From positions 1 to 5,725 of the forward strand of contig CABSQC010000077.1 of the NCBI GenBank assembly GCA_902479835.1: a stretch of DNA of 5,725 bases, read 5' to 3'. Numbering within the stretch: position 1 is the first letter of the stretch; every line of letters starts with the position of its first letter. Shown here one piece after another: positions 5,534-5,725 of the stretch. The notes beneath the pieces were generated by a model. It was not told the DNA's origin. It worked only from the letters and a program-made list of their open reading frames with translations, and did not search any database. The translations under genes were made by a program, and so were the position numbers. The stretch is from an uncultured Streptococcus sp. GTDB taxonomy: Bacteria; Bacillota; Bacilli; Lactobacillales; Streptococcaceae.

Positions 5534-5725
5534 AATCCACATCCGCTTTCATCGGGTTAAAGAAGGCATTCAAATCATTGACCATTCCTTGTTTATCACC
5601 TGTCAAGACATAGTTCATGGTCAAGGTATGGAAGTCTGCTTCACTGGTCCAGTATTGTTGCAACCAGACCAAGTGACGATCCGTAAAGGCATATTTGGTC
5701 ATCCCAGCAAGCGGTGAATCCTCTC
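5532..5725 (-). CDS. msmE: Sugar-binding protein MsmE (RafE type), C-terminal fragment
   Basis: Only the last 63 residues and the TAG stop are inside the window; the 5' part continues past position 5725. The visible end reads EDSPLAGMTKYAF to ...FFNPMKADVD. It contains the mixed aromatic and charged helices expected at the C-terminus of family 1 extracellular solute-binding proteins (W20, W25, and a helix with KQGMVNDLNAFF). The assignment rests mainly on position: this gene directly precedes two CUT1 permeases and gtfA, exactly as msmE-msmF-msmG-gtfA in S. mutans and rafEFG-gtfA in pneumococcus. The full protein should be a membrane-anchored lipoprotein that captures raffinose-type oligosaccharides outside the cell; its lipobox end is not visible here. 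Confidence 0.85.
   Translation of the reverse strand, partial: EDSPLAGMTKYAFTDRHLVWLQQYWTSEADFHTLTMNYVLTGDKQGMVNDLNAFFNPMKADVD

Noticed and set aside
1..5725. CRISPR array, tRNA, rRNA or transposase gene
   Set aside because: I found no regularly spaced repeats, cloverleaf or rRNA-like sequence, and no transposase motif on either strand. Coding density by identified genes is high outside the 3513-3804 spacer.

Overview
The window looks like chromosomal DNA from a streptococcus, most likely of the Mitis/oral group. I infer this from moderate GC, AGGAG-type ribosome binding sites, a low-GC Gram-positive cre operator, and sucrose phosphorylase and ABC permease proteins that read like the pneumococcal Raf and S. 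mutans Msm proteins. That resemblance is from memory and was not searched. All five genes are on the minus strand, so the operon reads from high to low coordinates.

From 5725 down to 3805 is the end of a raffinose/multiple-sugar ABC importer operon: the C-terminus of the solute-binding protein (msmE, cut by the window edge), then permeases msmF and msmG. The three genes are separated by 13-nt gaps, and each ribosome binding site touches or overlaps the preceding stop codon. After msmG comes a 292-nt gap without a supported gene (3513-3804), dense in stem-loops, and then gtfA, a cytosolic GH13 sucrose phosphorylase (2070-3512). A rho-independent terminator at 2011-2050 ends the operon. The ATPase (MsmK type), an alpha-galactosidase and a regulator, usual partners of this system, are not in the window. 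Known logic of the system: MsmEFG imports raffinose-type sugars, alpha-galactosidase frees sucrose, and GtfA phosphorolyses sucrose to glucose-1-phosphate plus fructose.

From 1941 to the left edge is a separate transcription unit: a secreted family 3 glycoside hydrolase with all NagZ-type beta-N-acetylhexosaminidase motifs, open for 647 codons and cut at position 1. It has its own near-consensus sigma-A promoter with an extended -10, and a full-consensus CcpA operator (cre) lies exactly over the -35 box. The gene is therefore probably repressed when preferred sugars are available.

The least ordinary parts are the structured msmG-gtfA spacer, which may be an inserted repeat or a decayed mobile element and may alter gtfA expression, and the compact terminator/cre/promoter block between gtfA and the GH3 gene. 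I see no convincing evidence of a wholly new system; the rest is a well-known sugar-uptake locus.
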